This document shows, piece after piece, positions 11,301-24,559 of a DNA stretch of 64,000 bases. Where the stretch lies: assembly GCA_025024175.1 (NCBI GenBank), contig QCXZ01000041.1, positions 45,813,786 through 45,877,785 of the forward strand, read 5' to 3'. A program made the position numbers and the translations under genes. Under the pieces are notes generated by a model that saw nothing but the letters and a program-made list of their open reading frames with translations, had not been told where the DNA came from and searched no databases. Every line of letters begins with the position of its first letter. Positions within the stretch are counted from its first letter, which is position 1. This stretch comes from Rhyzopertha dominica. Taxonomy: Eukaryota; Arthropoda; Insecta; Coleoptera; Bostrichidae.

Positions 11301-14300
11301 AAGAATGTACTGGAAAAGAACCTTTGTAGGCTTATATTGTAATTTTTGTTATCATAATCTAGAGATCTGTCTTGTCTTAGAATTACAAGTACGCTTTTTG
11401 TCAATATTTAGCTTGTCCATTCGGATGTCCTCTCATAAGTTTTTAAAGGAGAATGCTGATCTTTGTACTGATATTGCGTATATTCACCACCTGTGGTTTG
11501 GGGGTGGAGTGTTAATTTATTTAAGTGCATGTGTCAACACTATAATAGCATCAGTGGCGTATCAAAGAATGGGAACTTTATACTTTAGCCTAAATTTTAG
11601 CACACTTAAAAATTAGACACGACACAAAGTTTGTGTCAATAAAAACTAAATTCAATAGTAACAATATAGCTTTCTAAAAATAAAATATACCTAGCATTAA
11701 ATGCAAATTATTTCGTTCAGACACATCGTTCTGAATTGTCACAAAGTAGAACCATACATAAATATAGTATACAACGAAACGATTAGTAAGAATTAATAAA
11801 GACGTAGCTAAAGGTTTCTGTATTAATAATATTGATGTGTCTGATTAAGCAGATTAATTTTGGTCTAAAAGATAAAGTTAGTTTCCATGAAATATTAAGT
11901 GTTGCTTTTTAATAAATATAAATATAGTAAGTATTCAGAACTTTATATTATTTTCATGCTCTTGCATAATATTAGCATTGCCATCTGTGATCCACACTCT
12001 AAACTGCCCCGAAATCACATAGTTCTCTTCAATTATTATTATGCAGAATTATAAGCTGTAGATTATTATTAAATATTTTTTTATTTTTACAATACTAAAT
12101 TTGGCACTCTCAGTAAGCACAGTTTTAATAAAGAAATTGCTCAGTATCCTGGCTCGATTTTTGGCGTTGGACATTTGGTATAAAATTAAAAAATGATAAG
12201 CCAAGAGCAGAAACAATAAAATATGCGTGAAATTATGAAAGCTTTTGTGTAAAATTGAGATTTAAATTCGCTTATATTATGCAAGTAGGGGTAAAAAAGA
12301 TTAGTAAAATTATTCTTGCGGTATAAAATATTGTATCTTGAAATACACTTCTGCCATACACTACTCGAGATACCTAAATATTCTTAAATACTAATCACCT
12401 TTCGTAAATATTTAGCAGTATTTCCGTATTACAATTCTAGAATAGCTGTCGTAACTACAGTTCGTGTGCGCTTTTTTCAGTAGATAAGATAATACGCACC
12501 TCAATAAAAAGCCCATTCGTGCAGTAGCCAAACTGATTATTTCGTTACGATTGCCATGTGTCCTGCTTGGTTTACTACAAATGAATATTTCCCGGATAGC
12601 GTGCAAATTACTGAGCCGTAGAATAGACAGTAGACAATAGTTTATTAAGTATGCGAACCAGTTTGGTTTTAGGAAACATTAATTATTTTGTTTGAGCAAA
12701 AAAATATCTTGGATTTTTGTTTGTTTTCGTATTTTGTTGTTATGTACCCCTTCACTTCCAAAATTTCTTTGAAGGATAATTATTAATATAACACCTAAGA
12801 ACCACCTTTTTAATTTAGATGTAATATATTGTAATATAATCAAAGTGAATCATTGCTATCATCGCTTTGTTTTTAATTCGACGGGTCAGTGCTATATCAT
12901 TGACATTTCACTACTTATATGGTTTTGCATATACTAAGACTTAATTACAAGTATTTTGTGCTACTGTCTTAAATAATTCCATCTTCATTTGGATCAACTT
13001 ATTATACGAATATACCACAATGTCAACTGTTTGACCGATATTTTAAATCTTTTTTTGCTTCAGCTTTCGGGTTAGTTTTTTTTTCTCCTTAATGACATAA
13101 TTTTTTTTTGTTCTTGTTTGGCTTCGCATATGTGTATTTATTACTTGCTTGTTTTTTTTAGTTGAAATTCGTTGCTTGTTGTATTGATACGAATCGATTT
13201 TTGATATTACCAAGCATTATTATGTCAGACTATCATGCTGATATTCTTCTTGCGGGTGCTAAATTTAATTTATGGTTCAGAATATATACAGATCTGCTCT
13301 GACCCAACTTAATCTTATATTGCCAATTTGTTTTTCAGTTTCTAGAATAGGCTACTTCCGAAACTTTATATTTTGAAGCAGAAGATTGTCAGATTCTACC
13401 TGCTTGCATAACAGACAAGTAGATAAACGAAAAGTAAATTTATTTTTGAGATAAAACATGGCATTTTCTTATGTTACTTTTGAACATTCTTTGGAATAAT
13501 CAGGTATGTATTTGCTTGTTAATTTTTGTGCGGTCAGTGCATCTCTGTGCTGAATTGTCATTGAAAGAACCTTTATATAGCTTTTCATGTTTTTCAAGTG
13601 TATGATTATGTGAGCGAGATCAGTTTTGAATATTTTTTTTCGTCAGGTGTTGACTTCAATATGGAGTATTACAGCTAGTGTTCATTGCCTTTGTGCAATT
13701 TCTTCTGGTGCCTTTATAAGTGTTTAAATGATCCCAGTAATACATATTTGATTAAGGTAGTTTGAGTAAAATTTTATGGAGTAATTTTTGCATAAAAGCT
13801 TTGTACCTCCGATGGTGAGTGGTATTAGTGTGTTTCGCTGATTTAATGTTGTTCTGCGAGTGAGAAAAAAGATCGTCAGAGAAGCCGTAGTGGTGCAAGG
13901 AAGTGATTCAAGGGGTTTTGCTTGTAAGCGAAGGCTTTTTGTCAGCACTGCCAGTGGCGTATCATAATCTCCTATCTATTCAGATTCTAGCAGTAGGTAA
14001 CAATAATGTAATAACGGTTTATTTTTATTCCATAAGCAACCATACATATCCCATGCTAAACGGGTTGGTTGTCATCCTGTTAAATACACTAGACGAACAT
14101 AATTTTGCTTTTTCATAGTAAATGGCGATCTAACTAAAAGCATGCATTAATCAATTAAATTTTAGAGGTTATCGCTCCCTACCTTCATAATGTTTTATGG
14201 GTACAGTTAATTTTAAATACCAAGTTAAAGAGCAAGTGCACCTTAAAGATTAATGAACGAAGAACAGCGCAGGCAATATGTTGTGTCGCTTGACAGTGAT

Positions 14301-17300
14301 CGATGTACTTGTTACAGATAAGTGTAGTTTTTTAACAGCTTATAATTTGTAGGTCACAACTTTTTTATGCAGGCTACCCACGGCGTCCAAAAATGTCGTT
14401 ATTAACTGAAATAAACTAATAGTAATGAATCACACGATATTTGTGTTAATAACTCGATTCGAGATTTAGAAATGATGGAATAATTCTGTTTGTGCATGTA
14501 CGCTGCATGTGAAATATACTTTTTTATGATGGTAACATTATAAGCCCAGAATAAAGTTACAGATATATTTTTCGCCATAAGGGTATAAATTTGTCATTTA
14601 AAAAAAGAATTATAGTTTAAAATATGGACCAACCGAGATCAACTATTACATTTGTATTCCTACATGATCTTAACGAATCTTTTATCCTTATTTTTATTTA
14701 TATGGTGTTTTGTATTTTACGTATAGGTATAATGACGATGGCATTTCGAAAAAAAAGAAACAGTTCGGTAAATAAATTATTTATAGTAGAAATGTTCATA
14801 CGTAGGAACCTGCCCCAGATCCTGATAGCTGCCCACGCTCCTACTTTTTCTGGATGGAGAGGTTTTTTCATAATTGCACGAAGATGCTGTTTGCCCAAAT
14901 TCTCATATTTTGTTAATTTGCATAGCCAGTGGCCATCTTCGTTCGTACAAAACCTAGGGTAATTTACCGGTTGTTCTGTCATTTTTTTTCTTAGTGCAAA
15001 CAGCTTGAAGTTTCTCGAAACAAATTCACCTTTGTGTGAAGGATGTTCTTAAATTGTTCGTAGGTGACAACAACCACACGAACAATTTCTTGAAGCTCCT
15101 TCTCTCAGGGTGAAATGAAATGTTCCCAAACTGCATTTACTTTCTGCCCATTTCGAAAGTAACTTTATATAGCAGAAAAGACTTCTGTTTAGGAGTGAAT
15201 CTGAATACCATTGTTACAAATTTAGAAAGAACCTCGTAAAATTTAGTGTTGAAGAATAATTTTTATAAACTTTGAAAAAGAAAACGGCAAGCGAAAAATT
15301 GTTGTTAGTTGTGTACGATTGCGTGTTGATTGTAATTGTTAGAGTTAGGAAACAAAAAATACAATACTTACAAGCCATACGAAATAATCTGGGACATACG
15401 AAAAAATATCTTAGCCTATTGGGAGTATTTTTTAATGAACATGCATTACTTTTAGGTACATCAAATTCTATAAAGGACTCAACATGCGTCTCTGAGGTAG
15501 TCCCGACGCACTCGCAACAAATTTTCATTGCACATATTTAATGGGTTTTGAAGGGTACTTCGTATATCAAATATTTAAGAAAAACTTATTATGTGTGAAA
15601 AGAAAAATTTTTTAAACATATTCAAGTTTATTTCAAGATAGAACAGCTGATGAATACCAGCATTAGATTAAATTGAATTTATTGAATTATGAATTGCTTT
15701 CTTTTTATGTAATTATGCACTTATAAAAAGTTGTTCTACGTCAGAGTTATGACAATTGATGCATTAAGTTTTTTTTATTTTTGTAGCACGCGTTGCTGTT
15801 ATTGAAACTAGAGCGTAACCATATTACCGATTACCCTAATGAGTAATAAGTCGGTGGGTAGAAACACATACTAGGCCAATAGATGTTAAGTATGCTGGCG
15901 AAATATAAAACGCTTTATACTATATTTTTTTCATCCAGATTATTTATTATTCTCTAACTTAACTTAATATGATGTCCAATGTTTATTTCCCCAGCTTACG
16001 CGTTACTGCCTCGCCATCGTTTGTATCTTTCTTTTTGTTGAAATTCCCAAAAATATTTTAGTGTTGTGATTCAGGACTGTATTTTTTTGTCATATGATCA
16101 AGCGCAGGACACTGTATAGTTATCCAAAATAACCATAGAAGTTTTTAATTGTACTAACTTTATATCATTGTATCCGTTCATTATTTCAGATTTTTATTGA
16201 GGCCATTAATTCAGTTTTAAATAGAAATTTGTATAGAAAGTTCCCTTCAATACTGAAATTGTATTCTAAATTTTTAACTAATTTTGTTGTGGATTAAAAA
16301 TTTGCTTCTCATTTTTTTCTTAAATCTGCTTGCACAAATCTATATTGCAATAAATTTGAGAGATTGGTTTTCTAGATTTCTAGATTTCTTATGACATTGT
16401 ACTCAAACATAAAATGGTAAAACAATGTACTGTTATTCTCCTTCTTTATCCTTATTTCAAGTGTATCAAATACTCTTTAATATTCAGTAGATTAGTGTAT
16501 TCTTTGCAGCAGCATAATTTTATTCGAAAGCTAATTGTTTGACGTTAGATATTAAATATTATTAAATTATATATTATTGTTTTCGCTCATTTTTTAAGAA
16601 AATTAATTATATAGGGCAATTCAAAAAATCCTGAGCAGATATCAACTTTATGTATTTTCTTTTAAATTGAAAGTCTTCAACCTTTTAAATTTTCTAGTTC
16701 TGCGTAAAATTTCAAACATTTTTTATGTAACATCTTATACTAAACTCGGCGGTTTTTAAGTTATAAGTGTTTTGGAAAATTAAAATGCTAAATTGATACA
16801 TTAAATGAATTCATACAGTTTATCAAGGAAGGCCATATAAGCCAAGAAGAGAGTTAAATATTGCATTGGTATAGCTATAAGAAACCTTCAAAATTACGTA
16901 AAAGGTACGTAGAATATTGAAAAAATGAGGAACAGTAAAGAACATTAAAAAATAAATAAATATTAAAATATTTCCAACACCTTACGTCTTTTTTTTGGGA
17001 CTTAAAACCCGTTATAAAATTACCGTAACCACAATAAAACCCGCTGGTGGCAAGTATATTAAGTTAATGTTTATTTATTATTTTTCTGAAAACTTTGCAA
17101 TTAAGTTGTTCTTCCTTGAATTTGTGCAAACCATTTCTAAGCTGTACTTAAGCTGGCAATTTAATGATAAGAAATATGCAGATTGCGCCACTTAATAAAA
17201 CATTAAAACATTATTATACCTACGCCTATGGTTTTCCCATGCATTGGGGTCGGCCGACGAGGGTTCTAAATACTCGCCTGCCTACATCGATGACTCACGC

Positions 17301-17521
17301 CAGCGTCTGTTCTTGTGTCTCTCGGTTCGTACTTAATGAGTCTTTTGTACTGGATCGGGACAGCTAAAAGCCTACGTTACGTTTTAAAAAATTAACAGCA
17401 ATACATTTCCTTTGCAGCTCCTGTCGTCGTTGGCCAACGATCTGGATCATATGCTGAGTGAGCTGTGCACCACACCACCACCACCATACGACAGACTCTC
17501 CGACAGCGATTTGCATACAAG
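8313..17521 (+). CDS. Partial host gene: two candidate coding exons, product unknown
   Basis: Exon A (8313-8330) is ATG with a good start context, encoding MADYYR, followed by the strong donor GTATGT at 8331. Exon B (17418-17521, 104 nt) follows an acceptor TTTCCTTTGCAG and ends at a GT donor (AAG|GTAGGG). It is clearly richer in GC than its surroundings. In phase 0 it reads [16 protein letters not shown], then [17 protein letters not shown]. The two exons are phase compatible, so a single protein starting [14 protein letters not shown] is possible. Exon B has an amphipathic acidic helix and a proline run, like regions of cytoskeletal adaptors, but I do not recognise the gene. Linking the exons across a 9-kb intron is inference, as are further exons beyond 17521. 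Exon B is the better supported. Confidence 0.4.
8381..8580 (+). repeat. Left terminal inverted repeat of Tc1-type element
   Basis: Starts AACTGGTGAGCATAACTATA after the TA target and ends with the inner direct repeat GTGCATAACTATAGCCCCTA (8561-8580). Confidence 0.88.
8702..9752 (+). pseudogene. Tc1 transposase with a 43-nt intron and one nonsense codon
   Basis: Exon 1 (8702-9118, 139 codons) holds the paired-like helix-turn-helix DNA-binding region ([21 protein letters not shown], then [11 protein letters not shown]). A GT-AG intron, 9119-9161, joins WDH to [15 protein letters not shown] in frame. Exon 2 (9162-9752) has FSDEKKF (first Asp), QQDNARIH (second Asp) and PDMNPIE (Glu), with 34 residues between the last two, i.e. 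DD34E. A TAA at 9606-9608 interrupts the frame. In the same frame coding continues to a natural-looking stop at 9750-9752, giving about 335 residues, the usual Tc1 size. It would cut and paste the element at TA sites. The intron is inferred from in-frame splicing and motif continuity. N bases leave residue 24 undefined. Confidence 0.85.
9790..9989 (-). repeat. Right terminal inverted repeat of Tc1-type element
   Basis: 200-bp reverse complement of 8381-8580 with a few N positions. Inner copy of the direct repeat at 9790-9809. Confidence 0.88.
9992..10559. other. Non-coding AT-rich DNA
   Basis: Nothing recognisable. It lies inside the putative long intron of the host gene starting at 8313. 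Confidence 0.5.
10560..10966 (+). pseudogene. Cys-rich transposon-type protein fragment
   Basis: Two overlapping frames give a coding-like pattern. The first has DPEDWDWKL. The second has [18 protein letters not shown], then an acidic tail [18 protein letters not shown]. The order of a PEDW..W block followed by a CxC-rich block resembles C-termini of uncharacterised insect proteins often found in mobile elements, with Tesmin/CXC-like cysteine spacing. A frameshift or stop separates the blocks and part of the Cys region is missing, so this is a relic. The family assignment is tentative. Confidence 0.4.
10970..14735. other. Long AT-rich non-coding stretch
   Basis: No domain, RNA gene or clear repeat seen. 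Short open frames look random. Consistent with intronic DNA. Confidence 0.5.
14740..14980 (-). pseudogene. Mariner/Tc-type transposase fragment
   Basis: The minus strand reads GYAN-stop-QNMRIWA in one frame and [15 protein letters not shown] in the next. These match the order of the stretch between the first and second catalytic Asp of mariner/Tc-type transposases (a GYVNKQN-like block, then a PLHPEKVTVW-like block). A stop and a frameshift break it. No terminal repeats were seen, so only a fragment survives. Confidence 0.55.
14983..17417. other. Non-coding AT-rich DNA before exon B
   Basis: No gene recognised. A GC-richer patch at 17225-17370 precedes the exon at 17418 and could be conserved non-coding sequence. 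Confidence 0.45.
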
Positions 17522-18315
17522 GTAGGGTTTTATCAAGTAAAACTGTTTTCTTTTCTGAGAAACAAATATGTACATGAGGATTATATAGTCAGCATTATAA
17601 TTTATTTAAGACTATAATATAATCGTGTAACTGAGTTGATATTTTTGTATCACGAAAAAGCCATATGCTCATTATTATGGTATTTATTATCGCAAACATA
17701 GTAGGCACCTTGATTAACATCCTGCCTAACTTTTGTTCAGCTACTGATACTTAGTAGTCATTTTTTAGTATTATTCTAACACTTTCTCCTTTAACTGGAT
17801 ACCACAAAGTGGGGCTACCTAGCACAGGCTTTCTGGCAGTTTGTGATAGGGTAATTCTAGGAGAGATGGCTGACTTTTTCAAAATCAAACACAACTTGTT
17901 TATTAAATTTCAAATAAAAATAAAAATTTGTAAACTTAACATTAAACAAGTAAGTTATAGTTAGGTAACATAAAACTTGTTACAGAAAAAGCTATGAAAA
18001 AAAATGATACTTTCATTTTGAGTCATCTCTCCTACACTGTATAGGTGAGATGGCCCACTATAAGAGGTGAGACGGGTCATGCTAAATCTATGGGTAACAC
18101 ATTAACACTGAATATAAATTACAAAAAGGCCACTATTTTTTTGCAGCATAATATTTTCCCTGACATGTCACAGATATTTTCAAACGTCGTGCAAATTTTA
18201 TGAAGTCACCTAGAACAATGGACACATTGAATACAATCATCTCATTTTGCATCCAATGCACTTGTTGGATTCGTTACCTTCTTCTTCCGACGACAAACTC
18301 CAATCCCCTTTTCTA
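17522..18315. other. Non-coding, probable transposon edge
   Basis: Contains AGGAGAGATGGC at about 17860, its near inverse GAGTCATCTCTCC at about 18020, and GTGAGATGGCCC at about 18047. Such motifs are common near ends of pogo/Tigger-type elements, and the transposase relic lies immediately to the right. The element boundary itself could not be fixed. Confidence 0.35.
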
Positions 18316-18319
18316 GACT

Positions 18320-19803
18320 TCACTTGCTTATGCAGCCTTTTGTTGCTGTCTTTCTTTTCCTTCTCTTGTTTTTTATTTCATTTTTCCTTCTTGAACCTTC
18401 TTTTGTTATTGATGTTTTCATCACTAGTCAAGACAGCTGCGAGTTGCCTACTTCTTTTCTCACAGAGGCTACAGCCGCTGCGATGGGTACGGGATCTATA
18501 CTGTCTAACATCTTCCCAGAAGTTATTTTTTTGGTGTTCTCGTAGACTGTACAGCAATTTAAGTACTGGACAAGATACTGGTACCCTCATTGCCACTGCA
18601 CTGGTTCCCAATACTGAAGTCATGCCTTCTAGCAAGGTACATTTAAAAGTGAGTCATCGTGCTGGATTTGGGAAGAGTCACCTTGATTATAGTCTGTAAG
18701 TTAAGCATAATCTGGAATTACTGAAGGATTCAGAGGGACAATTCCTGTTGCCTTGAATGACGACACTGCATTTTTTACAGTTGCTGATTTCTCCCAGGCT
18801 ACGGCTAGTAATTTGCCAAAAACTAACCTATTTATACGACGTTGTGGATTTCTTCGCATAAAATCATTACATTCCGCATAGTAGTACGATTTAATAGATT
18901 TAAAAATGCATCTATCAAGGGGCTGTAGAAACTGGGTAGTGTAACTGGGCAAGCATACAAAAACGATTTGATTATCTGCAGCATACTCCGAAGTTTCAAG
19001 GCTACTGCAGTGCGATGAAATACCGCCAAGAATAAGTAGCACTTTACCTTCGGGCTTTCGGGGAATAAACTGTTCTTTAAGCCATCGTAAAAACAAAACA
19101 TTGTTCACGTACGCAGATTTTTTTGACATGAAAACAAGTGAACCCGGAGGCATTCCGTCTTGAATTTCGGCGTTTAAGTTCTTTCCCTTAAAAATTGCAC
19201 GTTGAAGGTATAAACGATCTCTCGGCATTGCAACAAGCGATTATCGAAATCGTTTCTCCTTTTTCTCCATATGTTACTGCTGCTACATTCTTAGATCCTT
19301 TCTGCGCAATGACGTGACCAGGTCCGTTATTCAATTATAGACCTGTTTCATCTACGTTATGAATACACCCTGGCTTGTTCATTAAATCATGTTCAATAAG
19401 CGTATTTTCAAAAAAATGCGAAATTTGTAGTGACATCTTGCATGTTCATGCCTACAGAACGAGCGGCAGATACATCCTCAGATTTTCTTACAGCAAGATC
19501 TTTATTGCGCCTTAGAAAGGACTCAAGCCAAGGATGATAACCTGCCATGCGTCTTTGTATGTTAAATTTATGTGGTAGATTTAATTTATCAGCAAGCTTA
19601 AACGCCATTGAGCGTACGATTGTTCTTGTGGGAGAAAAGCCAAATTTCTGGTTAACCAGCTTAACTTCACTCTCTTTGCCCATTATTGATAATGGGCCCA
19701 GTTGACTCTTTTTTGTGTTACCAGTTCTAAGGCGACGGCGTAAAGTTGAGTAGGGTATTGTATGTGTTGCTTCCCTTACGCCCATGCGTTTTTGCTGCAC
19801 AGC
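18320..19803 (-). pseudogene. pogo/Tigger-like (DDE_1) transposase relic A
   Basis: N-terminal part (19408-19800): a CENP-B-like helix-turn-helix region with GKESEVKLVNQKFGFSPTRT and WLESFLRRNKDLA. The middle (about 19300-19350) has NVDETG, the first catalytic Asp block, followed by a stop. The C-terminal half (18701-19228) has LLILGGISSHCSS, LPSYTTQFLQPLDRCIFKS and FKATGIVPLNPSVIPDYA. Where the family has Asp in the LLILD block this copy has Gly, so the second catalytic Asp is lost. A basic tail (SRQLAAVLTSDENINNKRR) follows at 18380-18460. Stops and frameshifts prove decay. The 150-codon plus-strand frame at 18247-18699 is antisense to the tail. Confidence 0.8.
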
Positions 19804-20204
19804 TTATTGCTTAAGATATTAACAAGGATTTGCTTTTGTTACTTTTAGTTACGACAAAATGTCTTGATAACAAAATTATTGTGAAAAAACCGTGTTGTCA
19901 GATAGTCGACAAAATGTGTAAATGATCAAACTGAGGACTTCCTACAACCTGGTCTTTAGTCTATCACAGATTGTGCAACGAATTTTGTATTCAGTTGAAC
20001 GGTGTTTATATCTGATTCTGGCTTTCAGCTGTTACAAATTTCATGTTTTTTCTTCGTACAGTTTTTAAATGAACCCGTAACTAATTGCATGTCTTAAACA
20101 TGGAATGTTCGAGACAACCATAGGTGGTAACAAATGTCCTTGCGATGAACCGCATACCATTATACTCACTACTGTTCGGGAGTGTTTTTGGACCATCTCG
20201 ATCA

Positions 20205-20224
20205 TTCCGTTCCGTTCCGTTCCG
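20205..20224. repeat. (TTCCG)4 microsatellite
   Basis: Four perfect TTCCG units. Confidence 0.85.
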
Positions 20225-20652
20225 TGAGGAACCAGCTCCGTCTCGCACCATCGGATATGTCAACTTGATCGGAGTTAAACATGTGAAACGGATTACTGTT
20301 TTTCAAATCATCCTGAACATAAAATTAACTCTGAAATATCTTAATGACCGGTGCTAGATCTGGAATTCTGTATGTTGGTGGCTATCCTATTGCAAGTTTG
20401 ATGCAATATCTGTCCAAGGATGATTATTTTCCAATTCTTTAATGTTTCCTTCTTTTTTTGGACATATTTGGCCACCAATTCAGAAACATGACATGATGTT
20501 AGTGTAAATATTCAATCTCCAACTTGAAGAACTGCGTCAATAGATATTCTGGATCTTCTAAACGCTTACCAAATAGCTTATTGCAAAGCGTTTCACTCGA
20601 AATTTTGTAGTTGGCCCTGCCTTCTTAACGTTAGCAAGCACTTCTTTTGCAG

Positions 20653-20684
20653 TTTCCACTGTGAATTTTTTTTTACAGTGGAAA
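20653..20684. repeat. Short perfect hairpin
   Basis: TTTCCACTGT and ACAGTGGAAA separated by a 12-nt T-rich loop. Confidence 0.7.
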
Positions 20685-23600
20685 TACTCACTAATTTCAG
20701 CTACTGCTTTTCAATCAGCCTGGAAAAAAATCGTAAAAAGAGAATAAGCATTTGCCTTATACGCACATTTGAATAAAAATTTTGCTGCCAGTTGATAACC
20801 AAGTTAGAACCTTTTTGAAGATTTCGTATATCTCTTAAACTTTACATCTGGATTTACACGCAAAGCTTTTGTCTTGCAAAACTAGATAATGTTTCTAGTA
20901 CAATCAGAGCCTTCTATTATCTGAATCTTGTCTTTTTGCGAAGAAGCTATATTTGTGAGCACTTGGGTGGCCATTTCTCCTTATACACATCTTTTGATCA
21001 TTTTTCTTTTTAGATACTATATACGTTTTCTACCCGTTTTATACCGAACTGCTGGACTTTTTCTAATGACTCAAGTACAAGTTGTTTTTTTTCTGTTACT
21101 TAACATTTTTCGGATGTTTTTCTACCGCTGTGAGCATTTCTTTTCAACACTATACCACCATCAGTTCTTTGAATAACATCGAATATTGCAGATTTGCATC
21201 CCTAGTGTTTTGAAAACTTGTAACGGTAAAAATTTTATGAACTGTATAAAAGTCATATATTCTTCTATAATAAAGCCGTAAGTTTTCGTTAACAGTTGAA
21301 AGCAAAGTTGTAGTGACAAAGCTAATTAATTATTTATGCTGCATTTGTTGTCCAAGCCTTACTAGGTGTGTTCAAAACAACTTGCTAGGTTTTGTCTAGA
21401 TTTAATAAGTAACATATTTATATAAAAATTCATTAAGTGACGCTTACTCCCAAATCTTATATCAGAATGAGCTATACAGGCGTTGCTAACGCCTTTAATA
21501 CTTCACAAAAAAGTTAGTCTGTCAACTTATAAAGTTCACCACGATTCACAGCGAGTTTTCACAAATTTAATATTTGTTCGATCNCNAGCATGATTTAATT
21601 TTTCACGGTACAGANCCAATTTTTCCAAATGCAATCATCTACTCCCAGATGCAATTTCTGCGACAATAAGTTAAATTCGATTCGTGCCGATGGAAGAATG
21701 ATGCACCTTATTATGGCAATAAAATTCAACTGATGAATAGCAGCGAGAAATATCCGAACGACTTTTGATCAGCGGGAATCCCCAAAGGGCCTTCCGGATT
21801 ATATCCCTTAGTACGTTTTACTTCCGCCTTGAAGCCAGAGGCGTTCCGGAGTTTTTATCTCGTTTTTATTTGGAACTAGAATCAAAGGCTGTATGCATCC
21901 TGTATAAAATTAACGCACAAACTTAAGTCAGTATTACTTAAATCGTCAGAATATCCTCCATAACTTCTGATTAACAACTGCAATGTTTGAACATCCAAAG
22001 TAACGTTTTGATATCACAAATTAAATGAAATAAATATATAAATACCAGAGAAATTTTACCACATAAAGCAAAACAAGGAAACAAAAATCCGTCTGGACGG
22101 GGACGGGTAATAACAGATATCTCTTAAAAATTCTTTCACTGTTTTAAACTTTAAAATCGACATAATTAAATTGTACAGATTACAGCGAGAAGATTCTGTG
22201 AAAGAAATATATGTCTGGGCCACGGAACACTGAGCAAATCTCATTTTCTTACGCATTAGCATTTACTTCCGCATCTTTGTTATACTTTCCGCAATATACG
22301 ACGATGGATTTTTAATTTACAATCCAGATAAATTTTTCTTTCACCAGTTCCAAATGAACTACGTAAATAACAACAGACACTCAATTTCGAATACATATAT
22401 ACATCACGAATAACGCCACTAACTGATTTTAAAAACGTATTGTCTTAGACTTAGCCTTTAATATATATAATAAATAAGTACCTTGAGCGTATTAGCATAC
22501 AAGTATATGAACCGTTTTTAATGACAGTAGTTGGAACCAAAGAAAGAGCAAGGGACCCAAAACTGAGACCTGTAGCACACCAAACATTACGACAGATAAT
22601 TATTTGTGTAAGAACTCGAGAATTGAAAGGTTGTACAATAATAAGTTTGACTAGATCAAAAGCCTAAGGTTTGATAATAAAATATCTGAACAATATAGAA
22701 AATATCTTAGCAACATAGCTCTCATCAAACTGTTGTAGTTGCGGTACTGCTTGTCGATCAGTTAAGATTTGGAAAAGGTATTGGTGGCTCAGCACGAAGA
22801 AAATTGTCGAAGACATCTGGAAAGGCAAGCTACCACGTAATTGGAATCTAACTGAGTTTGCTCTCAATTTCCTTAATACGAGTAGCTTAGACATACCACT
22901 CATAACTGAGTTTATAAGAAATTTGTAATAATTTCCCTGTTCCAGTTGTCTCAAATTCTTATAGCTAATTTGTTAAGAGCTAGGTTATTGATAATAGTGG
23001 GTGGAACACTTAAATGTTTTAATGACATTGAGTTTTATTGTAGGATCATAAAATTGTGTTGTAAGAAGTTTACACAGCTGCATGAAATATAGTAATTATT
23101 GGAGGAATAGTTGATGATAGTAGATAAGTAAGTGAAGGAGAATTGAACTCAGGGTTCAGTAGCAAATCTTTGCGACTACATTCCTTCCTTATTTATTAAC
23201 TTTTTTAATTACACTGTATAGATTTTAAACCTCGAAATTTACATGTACAAGAAACTGACGAGTTTTGCTGGTGCTTTGATTTTTCCAGTTCCGTTTTATT
23301 TTCGAGAAAACGTAGTTTTTGGGAATTATCGCTTTGTGTCCTGGACACTTTAGAACAGTACCAATATGTCCATTGAAGAGGAGTCTGAGTCTAATATTGA
23401 CCTACTATTGCTACAGCAAAATTAAAACCCATACGTACTTTTATATTGGTTATACATTCTCCTAAAGATTACTGTCAAACCTCTTAGTTCATTTTTGTCT
23501 TTCAGTTAAAAACGCTGGTTACTTTCCGTCTTTCTTGTAACTTCTTCTACTTGAACCGCCACTGAATATCTTCTGGCATAAAATTTCTACAGAGGGATGC

Positions 23601-24559
23601 CTATATTCATATTAGAATTTGTCACTTTGATCGGACCGGTGTATTTTCTGACGACAAATCGTCACGTGGGTTGTAGGGGACTTTGCATATAGCATGCGTT
23701 TTGATCGGAATTCGTTTAGGATGCGAGGATATCTGGGGGTTTCAAGGAATTGGTCGCAATTGCTCTGAAATGACGGGGGAGAAATGCATATAGTATTTTC
23801 CGCATAAATGAGGCTACAGCTATCCCATAACTTAGTTTACGGCTTGACGTAGTGTTTCGTTTATTTGTGTTTTCGGGGAAGCAATATAAAGGTAATATTA
23901 AGATTGACATATTTCCCTATTTTAGCAGAATACCTATTCCATATTTTTATAAAATTTCCGGCATCGCAACGAAGGTTCGGTCACGATGTTTGCTCTTTAT
24001 GTATGCGGCTTGTCATATTTTTTTTATCGTGAAAGTTATCTATAAGGATGCTCTGCGTTATTTCAGTATAAGGAAGAGTGGGATATAATGATCCCTGCAA
24101 GAGAAAAAGGATCGCTGTGTAAAAAAGGTGGTGTTAGAAAGTTAAGCATTCTTCTTAAAACTTAAGGGTTTCTCGTTCCGTCATGAAAGCCCAAATAAAA
24201 CTCCGCAAAAGGATCGGTTATCCCGAGAGTGGAGGTAAAATGATTTCTTGTTGAGGGTAAAATGACCCCCAACCCACGATGCCATTTATGATTGGTCAGC
24301 AATGTCTAAGTATGAAAAATGACATGATGATAACAGCGAAATGATCACAATAAGGCCACATATTATTCAAGTATAAAAATTATATTATTAAAAATAAACG
24401 ATCTTCCGTCGAAATAGAAAACGAGATATTGCCTAGGAACTGAACTAAAATATGTTTTTGGAAATTTAAAAGGTCTATTCAACATGTAATGCCCTAACAA
24501 AATACCTCGGAGACAAAATAGGCCCCAACAAAATAGTCCTATACTAAGAAGCCGAATAA

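Larger units (their letters stand above)
19804..24555. other. Long AT-rich stretch without recognised genes
   Basis: Only a (TTCCG)4 microsatellite at 20205-20224 and a 10-bp-stem hairpin at 20653-20684 stand out. Open frames here have no domain similarity that I can see. Confidence 0.5.

Noticed and set aside
18247..18699. 150-codon plus-strand frame rich in Leu, Ser and Phe
   Set aside because: It is antisense to the basic tail of the Tigger-like relic A.
20225..20290. Possible 5S rRNA-derived segment (CTCGCACCATCGG...GATCGGAGTTAAAC)
   Set aside because: Only scattered similarity to the 5S internal promoter; no flanking SINE structure.
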